From Leptolyngbya sp. FACHB-8 (lineage in GTDB: Bacteria; Cyanobacteriota; Cyanobacteriia; Elainellales; Elainellaceae): DNA of 64,000 bases. The stretch is taken from NCBI RefSeq assembly GCF_014695575.1, contig NZ_JACJOO010000058.1, positions 47,319 to 111,318 of the forward strand, in the 5' to 3' direction. Of this stretch, positions 8,431 to 17,304 are shown piece after piece. Every line of letters starts with the position of its first letter. The stretch's first letter is position 1. A program made the position numbers and the translations under genes. The notes under the pieces were generated by a model. The model made no database searches and had not been told where the DNA came from. It saw only the letters and a program-made list of their open reading frames with translations.

Positions 8431-10485
8431 TTAGGAGTGGCGACCAACCAGGCGATCGCGCAATTGCTTAATGCGATCGCGCAATTTAGCCGCTTCCTCA
8501 AACTCCAGATTTTTCGCCGCCTGCTTCATCTCACCTTCCAGACGGCTGATGAGATTGGGAATGTCCTCCAGGGATAGCTCATCAGATTGTTCGAGGATTT
8601 CCTCCAACTGATGGGCGTTGACCCGGCGGGAAACCTCCAGGAATTGCAGAATGGCGTTGCTCTTGGGCTTTTTGATGATGGGTTGGGGCGTGATGCCGTG
8701 TTCCTCGTTGTAAGCTTGCTGGATCGCGCGGCGGCGCTCCGTTTCGAAGATGGCCCGCTCCATGCTCTTAGTCAGAGTGTCGGCATAGAGAACAGCCTGG
8801 CCATTGATATGTCGTGCAGCCCGCCCGATGGTCTGGATGAGCGATCGCTCCGCCCGTAAGTACCCTTCCTTGTCGGCATCCAGGATGGCCACCAGGGAAA
8901 CCTCCGGCAAGTCTAATCCTTCCCGTAGCAGGTTGACCCCAATCAGCGCATCAAACTCACCATTTCGCAGGTCTTGCAGAATCTCGATTCGCTCAATGGA
9001 GTTAATTTCAGAGTGCAAGTAGCGAACTCGAATGGCCCGTTCCTGCAAATACTCTGTCAGGTCTTCGGCCATGCGTTTGGTCAGGGTAGTGACCAGAGTC
9101 CGTTCCTGGCGCTGCACGCGCTCCTGAATTTCACCCAGCAGATCATCGATCTGCCCCTCTGTAGGCCGCACAAAAATCTCGGGGTCGAGTACTCCAGTAG
9201 GCCGGATGACTTGTTCCACCACATTGCCCGTACCGGTTTTGTAGACCCGATGGCCTGCTTCGGTTTCTTCAAACTCCCCGCCACAGGTTTCCAGTTCCCA
9301 TTCTCCAGGCGTTGCGGAGACGAAGACACACTGGCTGACCTTCTCCCAGAATTCCTCGGATTTCAGGGGACGGTTGTCAGCCGCACTGGGCAGGCGGAAA
9401 CCGTGGTCAATCAGCGTCATTTTGCGGGCGCGATCGCCGTTATACATCCCCCGCAATTGCGGGATAGTGACGTGGGACTCGTCAATTACCAACAACCAAT
9501 CCTTCGGAAAGTAATCGATCAAACACTCGGGCGGCGTCCCAGCAACCCGTCCAGCCAGATGGCGTGCATAGTTTTCAACGCCATTGCAGTAGCCGATCTC
9601 CCGGATCATTTCCAGGTCGTAGCGGGTGCGCTGCTCCAGGCGCTGGGCTTCCAGCAGTTTATTCTCGCTTTCGAGTTCTGCGAGGCGTTCTTTCAACTCC
9701 GCTTCGATGGCGATGAGCGCGGATTCCAATCGCTCCTCGGGGGTGACAAAGTGCTTGGCCGGATAGATGTTCACCGCATCCATACTTTGCAGCGTTGCCC
9801 CTGTGATAGGGTCGATGTAGCGGATGGCGTCGATCTCATCGCCAAAGAACTCCACTCGAATAATGCGGTCCTCGTAAGCCGGACCAATTTCCAGGACATC
9901 CCCCTTGACCCGGAAGCGCCCACGCCCTGACTCCAAGTCGTTGCGCTCGTATTGAATGGAAGCCAGATCCCTCAGCACCTGCCGCTGGTTCATCTCTTCG
10001 CCCACCCGTAGGGGAATCGACGCCTTCAGGTATTCTGACGGAATCCCCAAACCGTAGATGCAACTGATGGAGGCCACCACAATCACATCTTTTCGTTCAA
10101 AGAGCGATCGCGTAGCCGAGTGCCGCAACATATCGATCTCTTCATTAATCGATGCGGTCTTTGCAATATAGGTATCGGTTACCGGAATATAAGCTTCCGG
10201 CTGGTAATAGTCGTAATAACTGATGAAATACTCAACGGCATTATCGGGGAAGAACTCGCGTAGCTCGTTACACAATTGTGCGGCCAAGGTTTTGTTGTGG
10301 GCCAGCACCAGGGTCGGCTTCCCGATCTGCTCAATCACCCTGGCCATGGTGTGTGTCTTACCTGTGCCCGTTGCCCCCAGTAGGGTTTGGTAGCAGTTGC
10401 CGCTTTTCAGGCTTTGAACAAGTTGCGCGATCGCCTTCGGTTGGTCTCCAGTCGGGGCAAAAGGTGCCTGAATATTGAAGTCCAT
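8431..10485 (-). CDS. uvrB: Excinuclease ABC subunit B
   Basis: UvrB is the damage-verification helicase of nucleotide excision repair. It takes damaged DNA from UvrA and recruits UvrC. The 684 residues are full length. Visible features are Walker [10 protein letters not shown] (38-46), the beta-hairpin region [12 protein letters not shown] that probes the DNA (about 92-103), helicase motifs DESH and SATPGEWE, motif [11 protein letters not shown], and the C-terminal UVR coiled coil (about 640-680) that binds UvrC. A terminator lies at the stop codon. No clear LexA site was recognised upstream. Confidence 0.98.
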   Translation of the reverse strand: MDFNIQAPFAPTGDQPKAIAQLVQSLKSGNCYQTLLGATGTGKTHTMARVIEQIGKPTLVLAHNKTLAAQLCNELREFFPDNAVEYFISYYDYYQPEAYIPVTDTYIAKTASINEEIDMLRHSATRSLFERKDVIVVASISCIYGLGIPSEYLKASIPLRVGEEMNQRQVLRDLASIQYERNDLESGRGRFRVKGDVLEIGPAYEDRIIRVEFFGDEIDAIRYIDPITGATLQSMDAVNIYPAKHFVTPEERLESALIAIEAELKERLAELESENKLLEAQRLEQRTRYDLEMIREIGYCNGVENYARHLAGRVAGTPPECLIDYFPKDWLLVIDESHVTIPQLRGMYNGDRARKMTLIDHGFRLPSAADNRPLKSEEFWEKVSQCVFVSATPGEWELETCGGEFEETEAGHRVYKTGTGNVVEQVIRPTGVLDPEIFVRPTEGQIDDLLGEIQERVQRQERTLVTTLTKRMAEDLTEYLQERAIRVRYLHSEINSIERIEILQDLRNGEFDALIGVNLLREGLDLPEVSLVAILDADKEGYLRAERSLIQTIGRAARHINGQAVLYADTLTKSMERAIFETERRRAIQQAYNEEHGITPQPIIKKPKSNAILQFLEVSRRVNAHQLEEILEQSDELSLEDIPNLISRLEGEMKQAAKNLEFEEAAKLRDRIKQLRDRLVGRHS

Positions 10486-10692
10486 AAATTGTGAAGCGTT
10501 AGAGATAGGGGAAACGCAGACTGTCTATCTATAATGACGGATCTTACGAGAATTGGGGAATGGCGGTTTTCCAGTCTTTAGAGCGGTTTTAGGCCGCTGT
10601 ATGTCCGACAGAATTCTTGAATTGAACGGTTACTCAAAGGGGTGCTTTTTGTCCGGGAAGGATCAAAAAAACAGCCTCTAGCGGGCTGACGT
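10486..10692. other. Upstream region of uvrB, no gene seen
   Basis: Between the uvrB start and family A copy 5 there is no open frame with a ribosome site. It contains a weak inverted repeat (GCGGTTTT ... GGCCGC, about 10563-10600). It probably holds the uvrB promoter, but no clear boxes are identifiable. Confidence 0.4.
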
Positions 10693-10781
10693 CAGCAATT
10701 CTCAGTATGGGCATCAAAGCCAAGAGTTCACGCCCTACGGGCGTGAACTCTTGGCTTTGATGCCCATACTGAGAATTGCTG
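10693..10781. mobile_element. Family A element, short perfectly palindromic form (89 bp)
   Basis: This is a single perfect palindrome: two 43-nt arms around the loop TAC, starting CAGCAATTCTCA and ending TGAGAATTGCTG. It keeps only the TTCACGCCC hairpin of the full element. It is flanked by a perfect 9-bp direct repeat GGCTGACGT (10684-10692 and 10782-10790). The right flank continues AAGTCCT, so it appears to have entered a family B fragment. Confidence 0.93.
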
Positions 10782-10894
10782 GGCTGACGTAAGTCCTGAA
10801 GGAATTATTTTAGACAAGTGGTATTCTAATCACGGTTACCCTGGAGCAGGGCTCCAATCCCCAACACGCCACTCTTTGCATCAGGAAGAATCCT

Positions 10895-11272
10895 ATGACT
10901 AAGTCTCCTAGCCTGTTTGCACTTAGCGAAACCTTTCGGCGTGATTTCCTCATGGGCCTGGGTGTCTGGCTCGGACTGGAGTTTTTCACATTTGCCCTTT
11001 TCCCGGGAGCGGGTATCATTCAGCCCGGCACTCGGTATCAGGGATGGTTTCTTCTGAGCATTATTTTTGGGGTGATGGGGGCATTTCTACTGGCACTGTC
11101 GCCGATGTGGATAGCGCGCGATCGCCAACGCCCCAATAAAACAATACGTAACCTACTCGTTTTGGGATGGCGGCTCGTAGCCTGGTTTGGTTTGGCTGGT
11201 CTGGCTTTTCCACTCCTCGTACTGAGCTACGAACTATTCGCCCGCCTGTTCGATCAGCTGATTCAAGGGTAA
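10895..11272 (+). CDS. Small conserved membrane protein
   Basis: The 125-residue protein has three likely membrane segments (about 19-39, 52-73 and 88-114). The polar stretch ARDRQRPNK between segments two and three suggests a short cytoplasmic loop. A GGAAG-like sequence precedes the ATG (TCAGGAAGAATCCTATG). I do not recognise a named family with certainty; it resembles small membrane proteins found across cyanobacteria. It stands 85 bp before the Rieske oxygenase on the same strand and may be cotranscribed with it. No catalytic or metal motif is visible. Confidence 0.75.
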   Translation: MTKSPSLFALSETFRRDFLMGLGVWLGLEFFTFALFPGAGIIQPGTRYQGWFLLSIIFGVMGAFLLALSPMWIARDRQRPNKTIRNLLVLGWRLVAWFGLAGLAFPLLVLSYELFARLFDQLIQG

Positions 11273-11357
11273 GTCTACTCAGAGTTTTACAGAGATCGTC
11301 AATAATCGATCCATTCAGTTCTTGCGCTTGCGGTAGATAAGTACGCAAGAGGTTTAA

Positions 11358-12680
11358 ATGACAGATTCAACATTCAATTTTTTTCAACACTGGTACCCCA
11401 TTTCACCGATTGAAGACTTCGACCCTGACTGTCCAACATCGGTCGTTTTGCTGGGGCGCAGGCTGGTTGTATGGAAACCCCACTTCTCAAAAAACTACTG
11501 TGTTTTTCTCGACCAGTGCCCGCATCGTTTAGCGCCCCTGAGTGAAGGACGCGTGGATGAGAAGACGGGGCAGCTCATGTGTAGCTATCATGGCTGGCTC
11601 TTCGATGCTGAAGGCGTTTGCACCCATATTCCTCAGGCAGACGACCCTGATTTGATTGCGAAGAACCGCGAACATTATTGTGCAACGACTCTGCCTACGC
11701 AGGAGGCTAATGGTTTGCTATGGGTTTGGCCCGATGCCGAATCGGCGGCGATCGCCCCCTCCCACCCTTTGCCCCTTTCGCCCCAGGTGGATGCCGATCG
11801 CGGCTTTGTCTGGTCATCCATGGTGCGTGACCTGGAATATGACTGGCAAACGTTAGTTGAAAACGTTTCTGATCCCTCCCATGTCCCATTCGCCCATCAT
11901 GGCGTACAGGGCAACCGGGATAAGGCCAGTCCAGTCCCTATCAAGATTGTCAAATCCGCCCAGGATTGCATAGAAGCAAAAACCGAGGGTCGTTTTGAAA
12001 CTCACATCACCTTCACACCGCCCTGCCATCTGGAATATGCCATTAACCTGGGTGGCGATCGCCAGGTTGGATTAGTTACTTACTGCATCCCCGTTTCTCC
12101 GGGCAAGTCCAGAATTGTAGCCCAGTTTCCCCGTAACTTCGCCAAGCGCCTACACGATTGGGTGCCCCGCTGGTGGAACCATGTCTCTGTGCGCAACTTG
12201 GTGCTGGATGGGGATATGGTTTTGCTGCACTATCAAGAACGAGATTTGCAACAACGATCTCACACGGAAAGCTGGAAAACGGCTTACAAGCTGCCCACCA
12301 GTGCCGATCGAATGGTGATTGAATTTCGTCGGTGGCTCGATCAATATGGTCAGGGGCAATTGCCCTGGGAAGGAGCAGATGTGGCGATTTCGTTAGAAAC
12401 TCGCGATCGCCAACATCTCCTTGATCGCTACCATCAACACACGATGATTTGCGGAAGTTGTCGTCAGGCCTTGAAAAACGTGCATCGTTTACAGGCAGGA
12501 TTACTGGCTTATTTCTTTATTGTCTTGTCAGTAGCGGCTGTGATGCCTGATGAATTGCGCCTGAGAATTAGTGTGCCTTTAGTTTTAACGGCTCTCTTTG
12601 GATTGGGCGTTTATGCAGCTCTAAAGTACTGGCTGGAACCCAAATTCCACTATGTAGACTATGTCCACGCTAAACGCTGA
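11358..12680 (+). CDS. Rieske [2Fe-2S] oxygenase, PaO/Tic55/Ptc52 type
   Basis: This 440-residue enzyme is predicted to use a Rieske cluster and a mononuclear iron to oxygenate a tetrapyrrole-like or related substrate. Cluster ligands are Cys54, His56, Cys75 and His78. Iron ligands are probably His175 and His180 in SDPSHVPFAHHG. Near the C terminus, Cys365-x2-Cys368 is the redox CxxC pair typical of pheophorbide a oxygenase, Tic55 and Ptc52. Two hydrophobic segments (about 378-396 and 404-424) anchor it to a membrane. The actual substrate in cyanobacteria is not settled by sequence. The 3' end overlaps the convergent rsmE by 11 bp, leaving no room for a separate terminator. Confidence 0.9.
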   Translation: MTDSTFNFFQHWYPISPIEDFDPDCPTSVVLLGRRLVVWKPHFSKNYCVFLDQCPHRLAPLSEGRVDEKTGQLMCSYHGWLFDAEGVCTHIPQADDPDLIAKNREHYCATTLPTQEANGLLWVWPDAESAAIAPSHPLPLSPQVDADRGFVWSSMVRDLEYDWQTLVENVSDPSHVPFAHHGVQGNRDKASPVPIKIVKSAQDCIEAKTEGRFETHITFTPPCHLEYAINLGGDRQVGLVTYCIPVSPGKSRIVAQFPRNFAKRLHDWVPRWWNHVSVRNLVLDGDMVLLHYQERDLQQRSHTESWKTAYKLPTSADRMVIEFRRWLDQYGQGQLPWEGADVAISLETRDRQHLLDRYHQHTMICGSCRQALKNVHRLQAGLLAYFFIVLSVAAVMPDELRLRISVPLVLTALFGLGVYAALKYWLEPKFHYVDYVHAKR

Positions 12681-13476
12681 AGCCTTGTTTTGAACCCATA
12701 GTCGATTCCAGAACACTTGCCGCAACAGCGATCGCACACCCCGGTGCCGTCACCGCCCTCAAAATACGCCGTCCTAAAGAAATGAGCTGGAATTGGTGAG
12801 CGATCGCCAACTCCTCTTCACCTGCTGTAAACCCACCCTCTGGCCCAGTGGCCAGCACAATCGAAGTGGGCTTGGGACTGTCGGCAAGTTGTTGAGTCAA
12901 TGCGTTCAATAACAAGGGAGAATTTCCCCGGGCCGCACAGAGATAGCGAGCGTCTTGCTCAGGATTGCCCAGGGACAGGGCTTCGGCCCAAGCAAGAGGT
13001 TTGTCAATAGCCGGGATGATTTGCCGCTCGGATTGTTCGGCGGCTTCGCAGGCAATGCGTCGCCAGCGGTCTAGCTTCTGGGGGCTAGGTTGGAGAAGAG
13101 TGCGATCGCTCACCACCGGCACAATGGTATGCACACCCAACTCAGTGCATTGCCGAACAATATCATCCATCCCGCTGCCTTTGGGCATCGCCACGAGCAG
13201 GGTTATGGGAATCGGTAACTCATTCGCAACGGGTAAGGATTCTAGAAGGGTTGCGCGATCGCTCACTGTCTCCAGTTGAGCTACCCACCAGTGGCCAAGG
13301 CCATCCATGGCAACAAAGCGATCGCCTACCTGTAATCGCAGAACCCGTTGCAGGTAGTGGATCTGCTTGTCGTTCAGGTGAAGTTCAGTCGAGTGGATTT
13401 GAGAGGGAGCGATCGCCACCCGTTGCAAGCGGCTCCAATCCTGAGGATTAGCCCCTGCGTTGTTACCTTTAGCCAC
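12670..13476 (-). CDS. rsmE: 16S rRNA (uracil1498-N3)-methyltransferase RsmE
   Basis: This SPOUT-class methyltransferase modifies U1498 of 16S rRNA. The 268 residues hold an N-terminal PUA-like RNA-binding part (about 15-75, with LRLQVGDRFVAMDG) and the knotted SAM-binding domain. The hallmark motifs are TGPEGGFTAGEEE and LGRRILRAVTAP near the end. Length is near the family norm. The start overlaps the 3' end of ftsY by 8 bp on the same strand, so the two are likely coupled. At its own 3' end it overlaps the Rieske gene tail to tail. Confidence 0.95.
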   Translation of the reverse strand: MAKGNNAGANPQDWSRLQRVAIAPSQIHSTELHLNDKQIHYLQRVLRLQVGDRFVAMDGLGHWWVAQLETVSDRATLLESLPVANELPIPITLLVAMPKGSGMDDIVRQCTELGVHTIVPVVSDRTLLQPSPQKLDRWRRIACEAAEQSERQIIPAIDKPLAWAEALSLGNPEQDARYLCAARGNSPLLLNALTQQLADSPKPTSIVLATGPEGGFTAGEEELAIAHQFQLISLGRRILRAVTAPGCAIAVAASVLESTMGSKQGFSV

Positions 13477-14998
13477 TCAACAGCGCTTCCACAAACTCAT
13501 AGCTGGAGAAGGGGCGCAAGTCCTCAATGCCTTCCCCGGCTCCGATGAAGCGAATAGGTAAGCCCAGTTGCTTCACAACTGCCAGGGCTACGCCACCCTT
13601 GGCTGTGCCATCTAGCTTGGTCAGAATGACGCCGCTTAGATTGGCTGCTTCTGAAAAGACTTCTGCCTGCCGCAAACCGTTCTGGCCAAGGGTCGCATCC
13701 AGTACCAACAGGGATTCCACATGGGCACCGGGGGCTTTCTTGTCGATGATGCGGCGTACCTTGGATAGTTCATCCATCAGGTTTTTCTTGTTTTGCAGCC
13801 GGCCTGCGGTGTCAATTAGCAACAGCTCGACATCGCGAGATTGGGCGGCACTGATGGCATCAAACACCACCGCTGCCGGGTCGGTGTTCTTGCCGGGGTT
13901 AGCAATGACTTCCACGTTGCTGCGCTGGCCCCAAATCTTCACCTGTTCTACAGCCGCAGCTCGGAAGGTGTCGGCTGCCCCAATCAGGGTTTTGTAGCCG
14001 GACTTCTGCGCAATGTGGGCAATTTTGCCAATGGTAGTGGTTTTGCCCGCACCATTTACCCCGGTCATCAGCCAGATGTTGAGAGTTTCTTTCTCGGGAG
14101 CGAAGGTGGGGTTGGCCGGTTTGCCACCGGGATTGTCGAGCATATCCCGCAGGATTTGTTTGAGGTAGGCGATCGCATCCTCCGGAGGCAGCGCATCCTC
14201 ACGCAAACGCGCCTGCAATGCTTCAATGATGTAGTCGGTGGCTTCAACGCCCACATCGGCCTGCAATAGCAGCGCCTCGATCTCCATCACCGCATCTTGA
14301 TTCAGCGGCCCCTGACCCACAATAGCCCGTAGCTGGTTGAGCAAGTTACGACGGGTCTTGTCCAACCCCTGACGCAGGCGCTTCAGCCAGGTAATTTCTT
14401 CCAGGTCTACTTCATCGGCGCGGCGTCCCTGGGCTGCTAGCACCCGTGCCGACCACAAGAAGTTCTCGTCGAGTTCGGCTTCGGCAACGTCGGTAGTGGC
14501 TTGAGCCGCGACGGGTTCAGCAATGGGTTCCTCAATGGCTTCAGCTTTCAGACGCTCCAGGCGTTCCTGACGCTCGGCCTCAGCTCTAGCCCACAGGGGA
14601 AGGACAGGTTCTACAGGAACAGGAGCCGGTTCTGGAGCTATTGCCTCTACGGGAGTTGCTTCAACCGCAGCTACAGGCTCGACCACCGGAGTAACTTCAG
14701 CAGTACTGGGTGCCTCTACTGGCTCGGTTTCAGAAGCGACATCAGTAGCCACCTCTGCCGCGACTGGCTCAGCAGCCGGAGCTTCTGCTTCTGTGGACGT
14801 CGTAGCTTCGGGGGCTACTTCCTCCTGTTGCCGTTTCTGGATATTCTTGTAAGCCGCTTTGGCCCACTTCAAATAGTCTTCCGGCGATACTTCCGCTGGG
14901 GCATCGGTCTGGGGAGCCTCGGATGGCTGAGAGGCTGCCTCCTCAGGGGCGGGAGTGGAGTCGGTAAATTGCCGATTAAACCAATTAAACGACGACAT
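13469..14998 (-). CDS. ftsY: Signal recognition particle receptor FtsY
   Basis: FtsY docks SRP-bound ribosomes at the membrane for co-translational insertion. The 509-residue protein has a long Ala/Glu/Pro/Val-rich acidic A domain (about 1-200), which is low-complexity and typical of cyanobacteria. The N helical bundle (about 205-290) and the G domain follow, with GVNGAGKTTT, DTAGR, TKLDGTAKGG and the closing GAGEGIEDLRPF. It is followed by rsmE with an 8-bp overlap. A hairpin separates it from nusB downstream on the map. Confidence 0.97.
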   Translation of the reverse strand: MSSFNWFNRQFTDSTPAPEEAASQPSEAPQTDAPAEVSPEDYLKWAKAAYKNIQKRQQEEVAPEATTSTEAEAPAAEPVAAEVATDVASETEPVEAPSTAEVTPVVEPVAAVEATPVEAIAPEPAPVPVEPVLPLWARAEAERQERLERLKAEAIEEPIAEPVAAQATTDVAEAELDENFLWSARVLAAQGRRADEVDLEEITWLKRLRQGLDKTRRNLLNQLRAIVGQGPLNQDAVMEIEALLLQADVGVEATDYIIEALQARLREDALPPEDAIAYLKQILRDMLDNPGGKPANPTFAPEKETLNIWLMTGVNGAGKTTTIGKIAHIAQKSGYKTLIGAADTFRAAAVEQVKIWGQRSNVEVIANPGKNTDPAAVVFDAISAAQSRDVELLLIDTAGRLQNKKNLMDELSKVRRIIDKKAPGAHVESLLVLDATLGQNGLRQAEVFSEAANLSGVILTKLDGTAKGGVALAVVKQLGLPIRFIGAGEGIEDLRPFSSYEFVEALLSG

Positions 14999-15031
14999 AG
15001 CACCTCAATACAGCCACGGACATAGCGTTAG

Positions 15032-15071
15032 GGTTGATTTTGCACTTATTGGACATGATGCAAAATCAACC
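15032..15071 (-). terminator. Hairpin terminator candidate 3' of nusB
   Basis: GGTTGATTTTGCA (15032-15044) is inverted at 15059-15071, giving a 13-bp stem after the nusB stop. It lies in the short gap before ftsY, so it may attenuate rather than end the transcript. Confidence 0.6.
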
Positions 15072-15097
15072 TTCATGGTAGCAGGGTAGTAGCAAGC

Positions 15098-15727
15098 TTA
15101 AGTGACGGATGGCCGACTGCTGCTGCTGTCGCTGACTCGCCGTAGGACCCCGTTAATAAAACGATGGCCTTCTTCGCCGCTATAGCGTTTCGCCAGTTCA
15201 ATAGCTTCATTAATCGCCACACGGTCGGGAACGCCCATGAATTTCTGCTCTGCTACAGAGATACGGAGAATGTCCTGGTCAATGCGAGGCAGGCGGTGCA
15301 TCTGCCAGTTCACCATATCGTTGGCGAGGATGGTGTCGATCGTCTCCCGCTCTTGCCGAACTGTCGTGAGGAGATCGAGCGCATAGTCTCGGACTTCCTG
15401 CTGGTTAGCCAGTTGAATGAACTCGGGCAGATCAACGGCGATACCCAGACGATTGACAGAATTTTTGGCTTGTTCGACGGCCTCTTTAACCATTTCACGC
15501 GCACTTTGTAAGTCAGCGGCGTTAATTTCACTGCTGAGGAGGCGATCGCTTGCCCGTTCCAATTCGCCTCCAGCAGTTTCGAGGGCATCCTGCACTTCAC
15601 TTGTCAGGGTACGGATAGCGGCTAGAAGAATATGGGGCAACTCCTGAGCCTGTAACTTATCGGGATTGGTGGGCAACTGGCTCAAGCTCAAAAGAGCCAA
15701 TTCACGGGCAATACGACGAGCTTGCAT
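15098..15727 (-). CDS. nusB: Transcription antitermination factor NusB
   Basis: NusB binds boxA of rRNA leaders with NusE (S10) and supports antitermination. The 209-residue protein is longer than E. coli NusB (139). The first four residues and the C-terminal half (about 110-200) match NusB: MQARRIARELALLSL, RIDQDILRISVAE, VAINEAIELAKRYSGEEGHRFINGVL. The middle part (about 30-110) is a helical insertion common in cyanobacterial homologues. It lies between ftsY and a DUF502 gene on the same strand. Confidence 0.93.
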   Translation of the reverse strand: MQARRIARELALLSLSQLPTNPDKLQAQELPHILLAAIRTLTSEVQDALETAGGELERASDRLLSSEINAADLQSAREMVKEAVEQAKNSVNRLGIAVDLPEFIQLANQQEVRDYALDLLTTVRQERETIDTILANDMVNWQMHRLPRIDQDILRISVAEQKFMGVPDRVAINEAIELAKRYSGEEGHRFINGVLRRVSDSSSSRPSVT

Positions 15728-15782
15728 AGTCTAAATTTAGAAACAACAATAGGGTGATAGTTCGGTAACCAGTAGACACTTA

Positions 15783-15813
15783 AAGCTTAGAAGCTCTATG
15801 CTCCTAAGCTTTC
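15783..15813. terminator. Small hairpin between DUF502 and nusB genes
   Basis: AAAGCTTAG and CTAAGCTTT flank a 13-nt loop. It may end the DUF502 transcript, though the T-run is weak. Confidence 0.4.
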
Positions 15814-15886
15814 TACAAAATACCGACGAATGGGTATCCTGGCTTCACTGGTTGAGAAGACAGCAATCTTTATTGAACCAGAATCC

Positions 15887-16630
15887 CTAGCCTTCCTCAG
15901 GCAGACGGGCATAATTTTGCCGTAAATCAACCACCGATGGCTCCAATACTGATTCTAGCCGACGGCCTTCTGGTAAACCGGGGGGTAATGCCGCCGAGAG
16001 GTTGGGCCCTACAATGCCACCCGACACAATGACTTTGAAGGCATCTTCCACCGACATTGAGAGATTCAACACTTCGTCCTCGGGCACAATGGCGTACCAA
16101 CCTGTCGTTGGGTTGGGTGTTGTTGGGATAAAGAGATTCAGCATCGAGCCGGAGGAGTGAGGCAGAATCCCAGGTGCGGTGCTCCCAGTGACAAAGCCCA
16201 AAGCCCATAAGCCTTTGCGAGGGTACTCAACCAATACCACTCGACGGAACCGACCACTGGAATCCCGCAGTAGGGTTTCTAGTAGTTGCTTCAGAGTTTT
16301 ATATACGGCTCCCGCCAGGGGGATGGCTTGCAGTACCTTTTCACCGACATCCAGGAACCACTGCCCTACGATGTTGCGAGCCATTAAGCCAATCAGCAGA
16401 ATAAAGCCGAGGGGAACCGTCAGCCCAACCACCAAGTTCAAAAAATCCCCCATAAATGGAGGCATTTCGTTGAATGGGTTAATTTGTTTGGGGATCCGGG
16501 TCAAAAAGTTAAAAACCCAGGTGGCAATAGTGATGGTTAGCCAAATGGTAGTGGCGAGAGGAATCACGACCAGAAGCCCAGCAATCAGGTCGTTCTTCAA
16601 ATCTTGCTTTAGGCGTTGCAGTACGGACAA
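15887..16630 (-). CDS. DUF502 family membrane protein
   Basis: The 247-residue protein has two strong membrane helices near the start (about 15-40 and 60-85). A soluble domain follows, with AVYKTLKQLLETLL, VVLVEYPRKGLWALGFVTG and FIPTTPNPTTGWY. These are the conserved blocks of DUF502, which is shared by many bacteria and by plants (the LIKE COV protein family). Its role in bacteria is unknown. The minus-strand order DUF502-nusB-ftsY-rsmE suggests a housekeeping cluster. The start ATG at 16630 opens MSVLQRLKQDLKNDL, a typical amphipathic beginning. Confidence 0.9.
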   Translation of the reverse strand: MSVLQRLKQDLKNDLIAGLLVVIPLATTIWLTITIATWVFNFLTRIPKQINPFNEMPPFMGDFLNLVVGLTVPLGFILLIGLMARNIVGQWFLDVGEKVLQAIPLAGAVYKTLKQLLETLLRDSSGRFRRVVLVEYPRKGLWALGFVTGSTAPGILPHSSGSMLNLFIPTTPNPTTGWYAIVPEDEVLNLSMSVEDAFKVIVSGGIVGPNLSAALPPGLPEGRRLESVLEPSVVDLRQNYARLPEEG

Positions 16631-16971
16631 GCTAACAGATCTCCCTCTAGATGATGGGTGTTTGCCTTATGGATAGAGTATAGGGACGAGCGAAAACCGT
16701 GAAGGGGATCGCAAAGGATATTGATGAGGCTGTGATCTCACAAAGACGGGATCTGATTTCACGAAAGGGGGAGCTATTCTCTCAAAGGAGGAAAGTGTGA
16801 TTCCTTAAAAAGAGAAGCTGTATATAGTTTTAAAGCGTGTAAAGAAATGTTGCAAGGGATTTAAGGGTAGAGCCCCATACGCTCTCAACCGTCTTCCTTC
16901 AAGACCACGAAAGACATTACCTGTATCATAACTAACATTTGGGGTCCTCTCCTCCTTTGAAGCTGTTCTGG
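16631..16971. other. Intergenic region upstream of DUF502, no gene seen
   Basis: No open frame with a ribosome site was found. AAAGGAGGAAAG at about 16784-16795 resembles a strong ribosome site but is followed only by GTGTGATTCC, an immediately closed frame, so it may be a gene remnant. Confidence 0.35.
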
Positions 16972-17103
16972 CAGCAATTCTCAGTATGGGCTTCAAAGCT
17001 AAGAGTGCGTGCCCGTCGGGCACGCACTCTTGGCTTTGAAGCCCAAAAACTGCTCACTAAAGGTGGGCAGTTTTTGGGCTGGCTTTCAAAATGAGAATTG
17101 CTG
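16972..17103. mobile_element. Family A MITE-like element, copy 6 (132 bp, inverted)
   Basis: Ends CAGCAATTCTCA and TGAGAATTGCTG are intact. Flanks CTGTTCTGG (16963-16971) and CTGTTTTGG (17104-17112) form a 9-bp direct repeat with one mismatch. Its hairpin sequences differ most from other copies (GAGTGCGTGCCC; AAAAACTGC), yet the arms still pair with only one mismatch each. Confidence 0.88.
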
Positions 17104-17116
17104 CTGTTTTGGGCGT

Positions 17117-17168
17117 GTGATTGCCAGGGGTGGGGACGCTAAGCACCCCTCTCACCCCTGGCAATCAC
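17117..17168. repeat. Hairpin, GTGATTGCCAGGGGTG arms
   Basis: Near-perfect 16-nt outer arms surround an imperfect CACCCC-containing tip. It lies next to family A copy 6. Confidence 0.7.
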
Positions 17169-17234
17169 GTAATTGAAATATGGACCTGTTTTTGAAAATG
17201 GGCTCTAGGCTGCACAGCATTGCCTTGTGTGCTC

Positions 17235-17276
17235 CTCCTGGAAAAAGCAAAGAGGGGCGTTTTGCGCCCCTCCTTT
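17235..17276 (-). terminator. Terminator of the HpsJ-like gene
   Basis: On the minus strand GAGGGGCG and CGCCCCTC arms are followed by TTTGCTTTTT, 30 nt after the stop codon. Confidence 0.8.
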
Positions 17277-17304
17277 CTGGAACCAAAACTCTGCTGAGTA
17301 GACA

